Positions 1-12,224 of a stretch of 64,000 nucleotides of DNA are shown here, in pieces. Numbering within the stretch: the stretch's first letter is position 1; each line of letters opens with the position of its first letter. The position numbers were made by a program, and so were the translations under genes. Origin of the DNA: Lycocorax pyrrhopterus obiensis (taxonomy: Eukaryota > Chordata > Aves > Passeriformes > Paradisaeidae); assembly GCA_014706295.1 (NCBI GenBank), contig JACSVZ010000009.1:37203768-37267767 (forward strand), written 5' to 3'. The notes beneath the pieces are model-generated. The model ran no database searches, was not told the origin of the DNA, and was given only the letters and a program-made list of their open reading frames with translations.

Positions 1-593
1 GCTGACAAGAGCCCAGTTATCTGTGCATCCTTAGAGGTGATGAAATCACATTGTCACTGCCAGAACAGACTTTCCCACATTGTTATATTTTTATAACCCT
101 AAAACACCTGTTTTCTTGGCAGAAAGGAAAGAAAAATCCTTTATGGAAAGCGATTACACTGAAAAAAAAGAACCATTTCCCAGTAGATACCTTGTGGCCC
201 TGGCCCAGCAGGAATTCCCCGGGGCTTGTGGATGAAGCAGAGATCAAAACTGTCAGGACTAAATTATGTCCTAAGCCTTCAGAGTCACTTGAAATTTATA
301 AAACCCAAAAGTTTACAAAGTCTGAATAAGACAAGAGGATCTACAAACGTTCAAAAATTTAATGACGAAATTATTCCCCTTAATTTAATTGCCTTCTCCC
401 TATTTCCCACGGAAGGCCTGGCTCCGGGTTGATATCCATAAGAGGTGACTTTCACTCCCCATAAAGATTTACATTTGATCACCAGAATAGTACAAAGGAT
501 TTCACACAAATCCTCCTAATTTACTGTGCATACATCACTGCCATCACTCTTCAAAAGCACTATTTTGTCTGCTGCTTGCAGTACTCTTTAGCT
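1..593. other. Single-copy non-coding DNA
   Basis: No recognised repeat or gene. Base composition is mixed to AT-rich. The only open frames are short (92 codons or fewer) and resemble no family I know. Confidence 0.5.
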
Positions 594-611
594 CACACAC
601 ACACACACACA
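594..611. repeat. (CA)9 dinucleotide microsatellite
   Basis: An uninterrupted CA run of about nine units, followed directly by 'gatatatgg'. It is short and probably weakly polymorphic. Confidence 0.9.
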
Positions 612-1393
612 GATATATGGATTTATGTATGGTAAATACGTGGAGTTCCTCACCAGCTTCCTAAAAATACAGCTCATCCAAATAAAGCTGGTCCTGTGGG
701 AAAGGCACAGATATTTGGGAAAGGCAGAGGGGAGGGGAGATTCAATCACGTTTTTATTTATAAATATTGAATCTTGGCATTTGAGAAGTGCTGTCCAGTG
801 CAGGTCACGACTGGCAGTGGAGCCAATGGTTTGATTTTGTTAATTGGTTTTAAGATTTCAAAATGCAACATTTTCAAATTCTGAAAGATTTCATATCCTT
901 TGATACTGGATTCATTTATAGGCCAGCCAATGAAATCTGGATTTGAATAAGAAAATAATCTTAATGAATACTGACAAGAATGTTACAGATCTGTCCTGGC
1001 AAGGAGACCAAGGGCTTGGGCAGGAAGTCTCAGAAGTCCTACACCACTTATTTCCTATAATATTTTGTTAGTGAGATCATTGGCAACAAAAAGGCTCCAA
1101 TTAATTAAAACCTGGTGCATGTGCTGAAACTGTAGGTCGAGGTTATCACAAAATTCATCTGAGCAGAAAAACGAGCAAGAAATTAAAACCCTGAGCCCTT
1201 TCCTCAGTGACACAACAGATTTCTATTGTCATTATTTGTGCCCTTCCTTATTCTGATTCCTCAGTCATCCAGCAAGGCCCTGAATAAAATAAATAACCTT
1301 ATTAATTATGTACAGACAGGTTTTGTTGATTTCATTAATATGTATTGAATTCAGTGTCTCCACATAAGGTCAGAATGAAGAAAGGATTTAGTA
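612..1393. other. Single-copy non-coding DNA
   Basis: AT-rich sequence with no repeat family or exon that I can support. Stops are frequent in all frames. Confidence 0.5.
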
Positions 1394-1416
1394 GTATTAT
1401 TATTATTATTATTATG
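1394..1416. repeat. (ATT)n trinucleotide microsatellite
   Basis: About six or seven ATT units interrupted once by 'atg'. It produces the Ile-rich and Asn-rich tracts seen in conceptual translations here, which are not evidence of coding. Confidence 0.85.
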
Positions 1417-1473
1417 ATTATTTCTGTTCTGGGAGTTTGTCCCAGTGACATGAGGGGGAGATTTGTCCATGCA

Positions 1474-1520
1474 CACATTCCCATCCACATTCCCATCCAC
1501 ATTCCCATCCACATTCCCAC
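1474..1520. repeat. 12-bp tandem repeat, four copies
   Basis: The unit 'cacattcccatc' occurs at 1474, 1486, 1498 and 1510, the last copy slightly cut short. The period is a multiple of three, so each frame stays open and gives an Ile-Pro-Ile-His type repeat. Nothing else suggests coding. Confidence 0.9.
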
Positions 1521-1719
1521 ATGGGTGCACAGGCCAACCACGGGATGTTTCCAGCATCTGGTTAACAACATCCAAAACCGTCAGTCAAAATACAGATAAT
1601 GAAACCTGTATGGAAATACCCATCCCTTTCAGAGCAAAAATTGGCATTTTTCAGCCACCCCAAACCCTGGCTAATGACACCAACATGCCACCAAACATGA
1701 CCTAGAGGGTGGCACGTTG

Positions 1720-1794
1720 GAACTATGGGGCTGGAACTGGGTGATCTCTAAGGTCCCTCCCAACCCAAACCATCCCGTTACTCTGATTCCATGA
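1720..1794 (+). mobile_element. CR1 LINE 3' end, sense
   Basis: A short 3' fragment of about 75 bp. It runs from 'ggctggaactgggtgatctc' through 'aaggtccctcccaacccaaa' to a degenerate 'ctctgattccatga' tail. The 5' boundary is uncertain because the sequence from 1705 only loosely resembles CR1. Confidence 0.85.
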
Positions 1795-1938
1795 ACACAT
1801 CCATAGGAGCAACAAGAACCTTTAACTGATGCGTTCAGTCCTGCACAAAGGAGGTGAAATCCTGTCCCTGGAAAGCTGACAAAGTCCATTTTTCCAACTG
1901 CTAACCCGGTAAAACGCTGCTCCTTCCCATCACTGTGG
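1795..1938. other. Spacer between CR1 and hexamer array
   Basis: Single-copy DNA with no recognisable feature. Confidence 0.4.
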
Positions 1939-2136
<198 letters not shown>

Positions 2137-4719
2137 GCCAACCCACCCCTCTGAATTTCTCTTTTCTTTATTGACTTCAGACAGCCATAATTTATTAAGC
2201 AAACTACCTGGCACCAGCAGACAAACTCCAAGGCTCCGTTTCTCCATTACCATCGGAGGAGAAAGTCTCCAAGACGTGCGCCAAGAGCACAAAGGGAAAG
2301 GGATCGATAGGGGAGGAGGAGGGCAGCTTGAATCACCCTTGTGTCGTGCTCTGCCCCCAGAGTTGCTCCATTCAATGCCCCCCACTCGTAGCTGTGCCTG
2401 ATCTGGTCCCACACAGGTGTTCCCAGGCCGCTCCGTGCTCGCCTGGCATGACCCGAGTCTGGTTTTAATTGCTTAACAAAGGTAATTTTATTAGCCAGAT
2501 AAAGATATAGGAACAGTAATAAGCTGGCTTCGAAATATCAAGAGCCTTTCAAGATTGGATTTTTAGTTAGCTTGCTGCTGTTTCTTTAGGATCTAATTGA
2601 TTTTCTTGACATCTCTTTAGCCTGGCATCTTGCCTGCCTAAGTACTTTATCTGACCTTCAGGCTCTTTGCCAGGTATCGATCCAATCCCTCGGATGGCTG
2701 GCTTGGAGCTGCTCTCCCAACTTTGATAAGGGCTAAAACGTCCCAGCTGCAGCCAGACAGGAGCTCAACGGCCACCAAATTTCTCTCATCCTGCTCTGCC
2801 TCTCTTCTCCTTCTGAGCAACGCTGAAATCAGATCCTAAGCAGGCCATATGTGCTTGTATTCCAAATTTCTCTTCCAGGAAATATTTTACCAAAAAAATA
2901 CATCCTAAAGCGAAAGTGTTTAGATAGAATTTTCAACGGAGAGCTAAAATAAAGCTTTTCTGAAATAGAAGCAAACTTGAGCTGTTAAATAAAATATCAA
3001 AACAAAAAAGAAGGGGGGAAAAAAGGAAGTTGGATTTTTCAGGAGCAGCTCATGCACCCGAATCAACGAAAATATTTTGGACATTGCCAGACCTTAAAGG
3101 AGACTAAAAGGATGGTTTTTTGCATCCTTAATAACACTTCCAAAGCAGCAATTTATTATAAATTACTAATAGCAAAATACAGCGCAAACGTAAAATGGAA
3201 AATAAAGAATGAACATAAAACTTGCTAAATTATTGCCACAACAGTCAAGGCTGAGTTTTCCCAGACCCCACTTCCCTCGTGCAAGGCCTCGTAGCCACGT
3301 TTTTAGAGCCATTAAGATAAGATTAATATTGGCTGTTTCCTCCAGGAGTTTTATTGTGGAAGGGCTGCAACAACACGAGGCAGAAGGGAGCACATGGATC
3401 CTGTCCTGGATGGAGACTCCTGAAGCCACTGCAGCTCATTCAAATGGCAGCACAAGACACAAGATTTTGGGACTTGGAGCTCCACAAGAGCAGCAGCCAA
3501 AGCTCTGAGATGCCCAAGGGGGCTTGCAGGCTCCAAAGAACTGCTCAGATTTTGCCAGTAGAGTTTTTTAATAGTTTTTAGGTTGGTTTTATACCCCAAA
3601 AGTGCAGTGAGGAGCCGTGGTTTTGTGAGGAAACTCAGGAAGCATTGGTTGAATGCTAACGCTGTCCTAAAATGCTCTTCCCAACAATGGAATCTTTCAG
3701 CCTCCCTAAAATACTGACAATGAATTCTGCCAGGTAAATACATTAAAAATTGTATTCGAGGACTTGTTACAGAGCAAGACAAAAACCATGGACAGACAAG
3801 AGCCATGCTGGGAAGATGCCCAGCATGGGCATAACTGCCCCGGATGCAAAACATTCACTAAAATATTCTGTATTTATATGCTCCTTACATTTGTTCAAAA
3901 CCATTGGGATAGACCCCATTTCAAAAGTTAGGTTTATCAGGCCCCCATGGAAAGATAGGGATTAACAGGAGAGTAAACAGAGGTACTTGAATCCCAAATT
4001 CTTGTAAAGAAGAAGGTTTTTTCTCTTCTTTGAAGAGATAATAAACTGCACTGAGGGAAAACTTCAGCAGGGATTTTTCAAGGGATGAGGAAAATGGTAC
4101 AAACATCCCATTAAAGGCCTTTTTCCATCTACCTTGGTCACATCTTGCCCTCAGGTATTCAGGAAACATCCTCCCCCTCACCTGCCCTGCAACACTTTAT
4201 GTCTCCCCACCTTGTCCGTACCAACCCGGGAAGAGGCTTAAAAAGTCCTCTCACTTTACCAAGGACTCGCCTGCTCCCCTCCAAAGGAACAACTGAAGTT
4301 ACAATTAAGATTTTGTGGATTGATGCACTATTTAAGTTCATTTGGCCTCCCTCCCACGAGTGCCAAGCCGCTCCATATAGAAGCAGGACAGGAAGACGCC
4401 GCGCAGACGCTCTGGCACGGCCCCAGCAGAGCATCAGATCCTGCAAAGACTGGCTGAGGTCCTGCCTCGTAAAACAAATGCATCTGACAGGGAAGTCAGC
4501 ACTGGAGTTAAGGGCATCAGCAGAACTGGAGCACTGATGGATGGGGCTTCTCCATCTGGATCCTGGGGCTGGGACAAAGGGACTGAGCTCAAGGCTCCCC
4601 TCACTCCCTGCGCTTCCCGATTCGCTTGCGCTGCAGGAAATTCCTGTCGGGGTTCCTCAAATTCTGCTCGGCTGAATGGGTTGGGAATAAGGATGGTGAG
4701 GAAGGATCCTACTGCAGCT
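2137..4719. other. Single-copy non-coding DNA
   Basis: No mobile element recognised over 2.6 kb. Positions 2454-2700 are AT-rich with several homeodomain-like TAATTG/TTAATTG cores and a GATA-like site, so this part might be a conserved non-coding element (inference only). Overlapping frames of 99-167 codons near 3.2-3.9 kb, on both strands, are of chance length and resemble no family I know. Confidence 0.45.
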
Positions 4720-5185
4720 CTAAGGGTTGCTGAAGTGCCCACTGCTCCACCTGGAAGGGGAAAATCCCTCAGGAATTGCCATGGGAATGGTCCCCAGGCA
4801 GGAGCTCAGCTGGCTGTGAGCCCCCAAACTTCACAAAGGGCTGTTGAAGTGCCCACTGCTCCACCTGGAAGGGGAAAATCCCACAGGAACTGCCATGGGA
4901 ATGGTTCGTAGGCAGGAGCTCAGCCAGCTGTGACCCCCAGCCTCTTCACAGGGTTGTTGAAGTGCCCACTGCCCCATCTAGAAGGGGAAAATCCCTCAGG
5001 AATTGCCATGGGAATGGTCCCCAAGCAGGAGCTCAGCCGGCTGTGACCCCCCCAAACTTCACAAAGGTCTGTTGAAGTGCCCACTGCCCCATCTGGAAGG
5101 GGAAAATCCCTCAGGAACTGCCATGGGAATGGTGCCCAGGCAGGAGCTCAGCTGGCTGTGAGCCCCAACCTCCCTGTGGGAGCAG
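4720..5185. repeat. Minisatellite of about 114 bp, four copies
   Basis: The landmark 'gaagtgcccactgc' starts at 4732, 4846, 4959 and 5074, giving periods of 114, 113 and 115. Each copy also carries 'ggaaggggaaaatccc', a 'gccatgggaatggt' block and 'gcaggagctcag'. The copies differ by scattered substitutions and 1-bp indels, so they are not very young. The first copy is incomplete on its left and the array breaks down after about 5172. The changing period shifts the reading frame, which argues against a protein repeat. Confidence 0.93.
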
Positions 5186-8100
5186 CCAAGGAATCGGGGA
5201 GTGGAAAGGGAGAGCGGAGAGGGATGAATGAAAATCTAGAGGCTGTCCTGAAAAGTGGGCAAACAGTGACTGTAGCTCAGGAGAAATCTGGATCAGGGAA
5301 CGTGATTAAGTGGGACATGGGGCCAGCAGGGATGGGAGAGATGTGCAGGATCAGGTTTCCTTATCTTTGGGGAAGGACTAATTTGCTTTAGTGGCAATCA
5401 GCCTTTTTCCCTTGTAGGCGCTGACATTTTGCCCAGATTTATCCATTTCTGTGGGGATATCGTGGATTTGGAGCCAGTGATTTTGCTTTATTATTATTGG
5501 TAATGACACCAGCTGAACAAACGTGGCCTGGGAGCCACCAGATTCTCCAGAAACTTCGCTAGGGCTGGAAAATTTCTTTATCATCAATGACCACAATATT
5601 TAGTGCCAAACCTTTTTTTTCCCTTTCAACACGAGGTTAAATTTCTCCAAGTTTTGCCAAATTGTTTCACTGAGAGGTTTGAGAACTTAGAGCCTAATTA
5701 ATTGCTAAATTCATGTTTCACAATCCTGTTCTTAAATGGCTTTTTCCTCTCTCTGATAATGTTTTACTTTTGGTTTAGTGAATTTTTAAGTTTAGGCTGA
5801 ATGTGCTTTTTAACAGACTTATCACTTAAAGGAACTTAATGGAGTAAAACTTAAAATTTGGTTATTATCTCTGCATCATACAAATGTGGAGTGAATTTTC
5901 AAGCTGACATATTCTGTTCTGAGACAATCTGCTCCTATTTCCAATTATTTATCTCCTCTGAGACTTTCCTGACTTTGCAGGTTTCATTTTTATTGGGGTC
6001 CCATCCTGCCCTGATTCTGTGTCATCACAAACTCTCTTAGAGCAACACAGCTTCCTGACCTGTTATATTTTAATACGTGTTTTTCTGTATTTATCACTCC
6101 TTAATTCCTGATTTCATTTATTTCTCCTTTTGCAGGATCTTTTACACAACTTGCTCTACTGATGTTTCCCAGAACTTGGAATTTCCTACATGTTTTGTTT
6201 TCAGTAAAGGTCACGTCTTACACAGAACCTCCCCAACACATGATTTAAAACACAAGTATTGAATGTACAACAAGATTCGAGGTGAAACTCGTCCAGCTGA
6301 GCCTGTAATGACACCATTCTCCTTTTCCACAGGATGGGATAATGGGATAATGTCTATCCAGCTTCAAAAGGAGCTAAAATCACTCAAACACAGACGTTAT
6401 TTAAGAGGACTGGAAAGAATTAAAAGCCAAAACACTTCCAGGTGCTATTTCTCATTTCAGGACCTATCGTAGATTTAAATATTACAATTTTTAGTCAAAA
6501 TAAAAACAGCAACGGTCCCATGGATGCACTTTTGAAATCCAACAACATAAACCCAAGCGAAATTCCTGATTTATTTCAGTGGGAGCAGAAGATTAATACA
6601 TGGAAAACGAAGCAGCTGAATATCACCATGAGGACACACTTAATAACTTGATTACATCCTCACTTCTTTAGAATCTGGCTCAGATTGGGCTGAAACCCTT
6701 CCCTCCTTCCCAAGTGTCCTGTAAAATCACGAAGGGTTTTTTCCACACTATCCAGTGCTGACCCTAGAGGTGCCTTGGCCTGGGGTTGACTGGAAGGAGG
6801 TTCCAGATTAGAAGGGATTTACTGAAAAGCCTATTCAGCCCCTGCTTCTCTTGCAGCATCCTCAAAATCCATGTCTGTATCTCTTCCATGGTGACTAAAT
6901 TTCTCCCCAAAGAGAGTTTGATCCATAAAAGTGCTGCTTTAATCATCATTGACTTAATGATTCTTTTGCAATGTCAATTAAACGGGATGAAAAATTAAAC
7001 CATTTACAGAACACGAGGACCTTTTAAATTACACATTTCAAAAATATTATTTAAAATTCGAGTTACATAATCCTTTTAGAACTGTCAAAGAATAATGCTG
7101 CTCTAACATTTGACTCATTACTCATGCCAATGCTTGTTGGAACTCAGAGAGTTGGCAGGTATTTAAATACCAAACTCAGTAGAAATGAAGAAATTAGCAG
7201 GGTGGAACAGCAGAATGAGCTGGTGCTCTGCAGGAGGGGGGCACACACCGTGCAGGTGACAAAGCCTCTGAAACATTCCATTTTACACTGCTAATGTCAC
7301 AGTAAAGCCCCTAATTATATAAAAACTTCGGATTTCTGTAAATTAAATCATATCCCCAACATGGGTTTCTACTTTTGTTCTTGGAAAACACGGCGAGCCA
7401 CTTTGCTGGGAGGATTTCTCCTCCTTTCAGCTGGTTTTCACCTCTCCATCCATCCCTCGCCACACCCACACCTCCGAATGGGGGTTTTACTCTTCACTCG
7501 TTCATTTAATTCCCCCAGAAAGTCCTCTCCATCCTGCTGACTGCCTGGAGCAGCTCTAGAATTCCACGTTTTCCACTTCAGTGTGCAGTGGAGTGTTTCT
7601 TTTAGCACCCAGCAGCAGCAGGGACAGCCATCAGCTCTCTCTCCTTGCCTCTCCGACGGGAAAGGGAATGAGAGGTTTTACCTGGCACCTGTAGCAATGT
7701 GGGATTTCCCCTGCAGGGAAACACACTCAAATCAGCCCAAACACACACAGGAAAGGCTCCTTTGGCTTCTCCTCACCCAGCAGATCCCTGCTCCAGCTCA
7801 CGGGGGTTGTCACGTGAGTATCAGGGGGAGCCTTATCATGAAGGGAGCGAAATAAAATCCAGCAGTTACGCTGGGAATAAAGGACACCGTTCATGGAGCT
7901 GCCCGATTTCCCAACAGCCATCGTGCAATCCCGTCCAGAAATTAGCAGGAGGCACTAAAAGCATGGCAGGCAGCCAAATTGCCAGGATAATTTCCGGCTG
8001 CGCTGTCCATCGGCGTCTCCGGCGAGTTTGGTCAGGGTAAAGTCTCACGGCTCTTGCGGAACCACCAAAACTCACTCAGACCTGTTAAATCATCAATGTC

Positions 8101-8370
8101 CTCTGGAAATGACTCTGCCCCTTCTCTCACTCCACCTTTTATATGCATGGATTCATTTAAAAGTATAAAAAATAAAGAGAAAACTTGAGAGGCCCAAGAA
8201 TAAAAGAAAACTCCAAACCAGAGAGTCCTAAAAGACTTCCGAGGGACAAACTTCCCTTTTAATAAACAGATTCCTTCCACAGCCCTCACTTGTGCCAGTC
8301 CATGAGCACAGGCTGCTGGGTGTCACTAATTTAGGAAGTGCCAGTACTTAACAGCAGTGGGGCTGATGTA
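5186..8370. other. Single-copy non-coding DNA
   Basis: About 3.2 kb without a recognisable mobile element. The sequence is AT-rich from 5.6 to 7.2 kb and more GC-rich from 7.4 to 8.0 kb. Splice-like signals bracket 7781-7813 on the + strand but the donor is weak. No recognisable protein similarity. Confidence 0.45.
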
Positions 8371-8612
8371 GAATCATGGAATATCCTGAGCTGGCAGGGA
8401 TCCATCAGGATCATCCAAGTCCAGCTCCTGGCCCTGCACAGACACCCCAAAAATCCCACCCTGAGCACCCCTGAGAGCGTGGTCCAAACGCTCCTGGAGC
8501 TCTGGCAGCTTAGGGGCTGTGATCACCTCCCCGTTCCAGTGCCTGGCCATCCTCTGGGGGAAGAACCTTTTTCTAAAATCCAACCTAACCCTGCCCTAAC
8601 TTCATGCTGTTA
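8371..8612 (-). mobile_element. CR1 LINE 3' end, antisense
   Basis: It begins 'gaatcatggaatatcctgag', then has 'ggccctgcacagacacccca' and 'aacgctcctggagctctggc'. This subfamily differs from the 'ggtttgggttggaag' copies elsewhere in the window. The sequence loses resemblance to CR1 after about 8612. It matches the copy at 9701 over most of its length. Confidence 0.9.
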
Positions 8613-9700
8613 TATCTGGAAGACATTCAGGCCAATTAGGTTAAAAACCTTCGCACAAATGCCAAACTCCAGGTCAATTTAGCTGTACATTTATTAATCA
8701 CCAGTGACTCCAGCAAACAGACCCTTGGCATCTGTCCCCATGGGATCCCACACGGAGCAAAGCTGACCTTGCCCACACTGCTCCGTAGCGTTCCCTCATC
8801 CAGAGCTGGGATCATCCCATCTCCACGGGGGAGGAACAAGAACAGCACAGAGAGTCAAAGATCCCAATCCCCAAGCTGAGATGTGATTGTGTGAAATAAA
8901 ATCGCCAGTCTCAGGCTCCAAACCACAACACTCCCTCTCCCTAATTAATAAATCCCTAATACCCATTTGTGCCAGTCCTCCTCACGCTGTTGATAATCAG
9001 GTGAAATTATATCACTGATAAAGGTAAGAATGTTCTGGAAACACCATTTTTAAAGGTCTGTCCCTAACACTGATGAACTTTAAATGAAATTTTGGAGGTG
9101 TGGAACATTTTTGTTCCGTGGGGTGGGGAGTTATCCCATAGCTGCCTGTGTTTCATGTACTCCTGATAAGCTGGAGCCCGTGCTGTGCAAATGGGGCATG
9201 TCCTGCCCACACCTCAGCAGGCACTGACATTTTATGGCTGAAAGGTTGTTCCCCTGTCTGGGTTTTTGAAAGAGAATCTAATGGAAACTTCTCTCATGCT
9301 AGTAACTTCCATTCTGCTGTCCCCTAGCAATGTCAGCTGAAGGAAGAAAGGAGAAGCTGGGAAGCTTGGAGTCCTACACCAATGTGAATGGAATTTTGTG
9401 ATCCCTCACCTCAATTCCCACACTTTCCACTGCTCAGTTGGATCAAGAAAGCTGCAGCATCCCTGAAATGCTCCAAAGCACAGAAGGATCCAGAGATAAT
9501 TCGTCCTTTCCAGTTATAACCTGACACTCTGTGGATGCCTGCTAATAAAAACAACAGGAATCTGTCCTCTGTGATAATTAATTATCAATAATTCACTTGC
9601 AGAAGGTCTCAGTGAGAAGAGTTTCTGGTGTCTTCATGGTATGGAAAATCCTGGCTGTGAGGTGTCCCTGGAATTTGTCTTCAGGCTTCTGATAATTTAT
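8613..9700. other. Single-copy non-coding DNA
   Basis: No repeat or exon supported. A GTAAGA donor-like site near 9027 has no convincing upstream acceptor. Confidence 0.4.
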
Positions 9701-9920
9701 AATCACAGAATCATGGAATATCCTGAGCTGGAAGGGACACATCAGGATCATCCAGCCCAGCCCCTGGCCCTGCACAGACACCCCAACAATCCCACCCTGG
9801 GCATCCCTGGCAGCGCTGTCCAAACGCTCCTGGAGCTCTGGCAGCCTCGGGGCCGTGCCCATTCCCTGGGGAGCCTGGGCAGTGCCCAGCACCCTCTGGG
9901 GGAAAAACTTTTTCCTGATT
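9701..9920 (-). mobile_element. CR1 LINE 3' end, antisense
   Basis: Same subfamily and orientation as the copy at 8371. It begins 'aatcacagaatcatggaata' and includes 'ggggagcctgggcagtgccc', which the 8371 copy has partly lost. It is truncated near the 'tttttcctgatttaagacc' segment. Confidence 0.92.
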
Positions 9921-10171
9921 TAAGACCTGATTACCTGAGATATCTCCTAAGGACACAGGCAGGAGCAACACAAATACTTCAGAATTTGTTTTCAGCTTCA
10001 TTTTCCCAAAACTAGACTTTCTCACCTTCTGAACACACTGTGGAACATCAGCAATGAGGAGCAGTGTTTTAAAGGTCTCAAGCTGGAGAAACATTTTTGT
10101 TTTGCTGAATGAGCACTCAATATTTTTGGCCTCTTGGGACCAGAGGACCCCCAGGTTCCTCCTAGGTAGGA
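9921..10171. other. Single-copy non-coding DNA
   Basis: No recognised feature. Confidence 0.4.
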
Positions 10172-10253
10172 TTCATTTTCACAGGAAATTCCACTAAAGC
10201 AGGTAACTCTTCTCATTTTCACAGGAAATTCCACTAAAGCAGATAACTCTTCT
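10172..10253. repeat. 40-bp tandem duplication
   Basis: The segment 'cattttcacaggaaattcca' plus the 20 bases that follow occurs at 10174 and again at 10214, period 40. I see one internal difference (g/a in 'caggtaac' versus 'cagataac'). This is a small local duplication. Confidence 0.93.
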
Positions 10254-11734
10254 TTACTCAGACACAAGGAGGTTCACAAACCATTCTTCTCCATCACCTC
10301 TGACCCTGCAGTTTGATAATCCAACATTTGAAAGCAACGAGATCATGACAGAGCATGAAAGAAAGGATGAGCTCTGTTAACCACAGATTATTTCTTATTA
10401 GACATTAATACCTTTTTTTTTCCCCTGCACTTTTTACAAGTCAGGGTACTGGATCTTCCTAAGACACTAAAAAGATAAAATAAAACCCACTCAATATTAC
10501 CCCCAGCTGGGAAGGTGTACAAAAGGCAGCTCAGCGCAGGGAAGGTATCACCAGGAATTTTAGCTTTTTATTTTTATAACTAGAATCTGGAAGGTTAAAT
10601 GAGGGGAAGCCTCCAAGCAGCGCTGAAAATAATTTCAGAACTCTCCCGGCCGTATTTAAACAAGAGGATGGTAACAAGTAATTTCTCAGCAAGGAGCGAT
10701 AGTGATTTCTGATGTTATCACAATTATCGAGCCATTGCTACGAGATAAGCCAATATATGACTCTGTGTTGCTCTGTGCATCACCCTGCTGTGTAACAGCC
10801 ACTTATTTATATATTCCTCACAAACAGCACTGCTGTTTAGCAGCTCATTTTTTTTCCAGTGTTCTCAAACCCCGTTACGTGCTGAGCTCCCATCTGAGTA
10901 GCCACAACCAAAACTCATTTTCTCAGGAAAATTCAGCAAGTTATTTGTAACTGTGGGGCAATATCCTCAACTATAATTGCCATTCTTTAAGGAGAGAAAG
11001 AACAGAAAGAAATAAATATCACCCTAATTATTTCCTAGCCTAACTGTGGATTTTGCAGGAGATGGTTATTTTAAACAAGGGGAGCATCTTGCAGCAGCAG
11101 TTTATTATTATGACTTCTAATCATCCACCCTGCCACCCTCTGGGAGGTGAAACACCTCCAGGAGAGGTTAAAAACAGGAGGTGTGTGATGTCTCAGCTGT
11201 TCACAGAGTGGCCTCTTGGTTTAAATTGCTGATGTGGCTGGGTTTGATCCACGATCCCAGCCCTGACAGAAGCACATTTCCCTTCTGCCAGTCCTGCCCT
11301 GGGCTGGTGAGCTCTGGCAGCAGAACAGAGCAGGCTCCTGGGGCCGGGAGATCCCAGCAGCTCAATGCAGGATGAGCTGGAACTGGTTTGTCAAAGCTCT
11401 CGTGCACCGCCAGCTTGGAAGGGTTTATTCTAATGTCTGAAACAAAGCCAGTTCAGAGCAGCACCTCTGAAATTTAACTCTTGTCAGAGTGGTACTGAAC
11501 ACACATCCCAGCGTTTCACACCACGGGAGCTCCATGCTGCATTCAGGGAGATTACAGGACAGGTTTCCACAGCAGTTTGTTGTAGGTCGTTCCCTAATGG
11601 CTGAGGTGCACTTGCAATAAGAGACTCCCGTGGTGCGCTTCATGCTTTGGAGGAGGCACAGAGGAAATGTTTTGTAAGAAATAATTCCTCTTAGCCATCA
11701 TTTGAGAGCTGGAAATAGGCATCCAGCAAAGAAC
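10254..11734. other. Single-copy non-coding DNA
   Basis: About 1.5 kb with no identifiable mobile element. Around 10610-10830 the sequence has several AT-rich motifs and looks complex rather than decayed, but I cannot assign a function. Confidence 0.4.
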
Positions 11735-12224
11735 CAAGGGACCCTGCCCCTCTGGGCAGCCCTGGAGGCACCTCTGGGTGCCATGTCCAGCTCTGGATTC
11801 TCAGCACAGCAGGGCCAGGGAGCTCCTGGAGTGGGGCCGGCGGAGGCTGCGCAGCTGAGGAAGGGCCTGGAGCATCTCGGTGCCCAGGAAAGGCTGAGGG
11901 AGCTGGGGCTGCTCAGCCTCAGAGGAGCCCCAGCTGAGAGGGGCCCTCAGCCCTGGCTGTCCCTGGCTGCAGGGAGGGCTCAGGGCAGGGCCCAGGCTCT
12001 GCTCCGGGGCCCAGCAGTGGCACCAGAGCCACGGGCAGGGCCTGAGCCCAGCAATTGCCCTGCACAGGAGGCACAACTCCTGCCCTGGGCAGTGCCCAGC
12101 CCCGAGCAGATTGTGCAGAGGGTCTGTGGAGTCTCCCTCACTGGGGATATCCCAGAACTGTCCAGACACAATCCTGTGCCGCTGGGGTCCCTTCCAGCCT
12201 GACCCATCCCGGGGTTCTGTGACC
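11735..12224 (+). mobile_element. CR1 LINE fragment, sense, GC-rich subfamily
   Basis: About 490 bp. It contains 'ggcacctctgggtgccatgt', 'ggaaaggctgagggagctgg' and 'gggcagtgcccagccccgag', then closes with 'gggtcccttccagcctgacc' and 'ggggttctgtgaccc'. This 3' end departs from the usual gattctatgattct form, so it is a distinct or diverged subfamily. Frames across it on both strands (up to 166 codons) follow from its high GC content and are not intact reverse transcriptase. Confidence 0.88.

Noticed and set aside
7781..7813. 33-bp interval between 'ggcttctcctcacccag' and GTGAGTAT
   Set aside because: Short, and the last exon bases (CAC) fit the donor consensus poorly. This level of match is expected by chance in 128 kb of strand.
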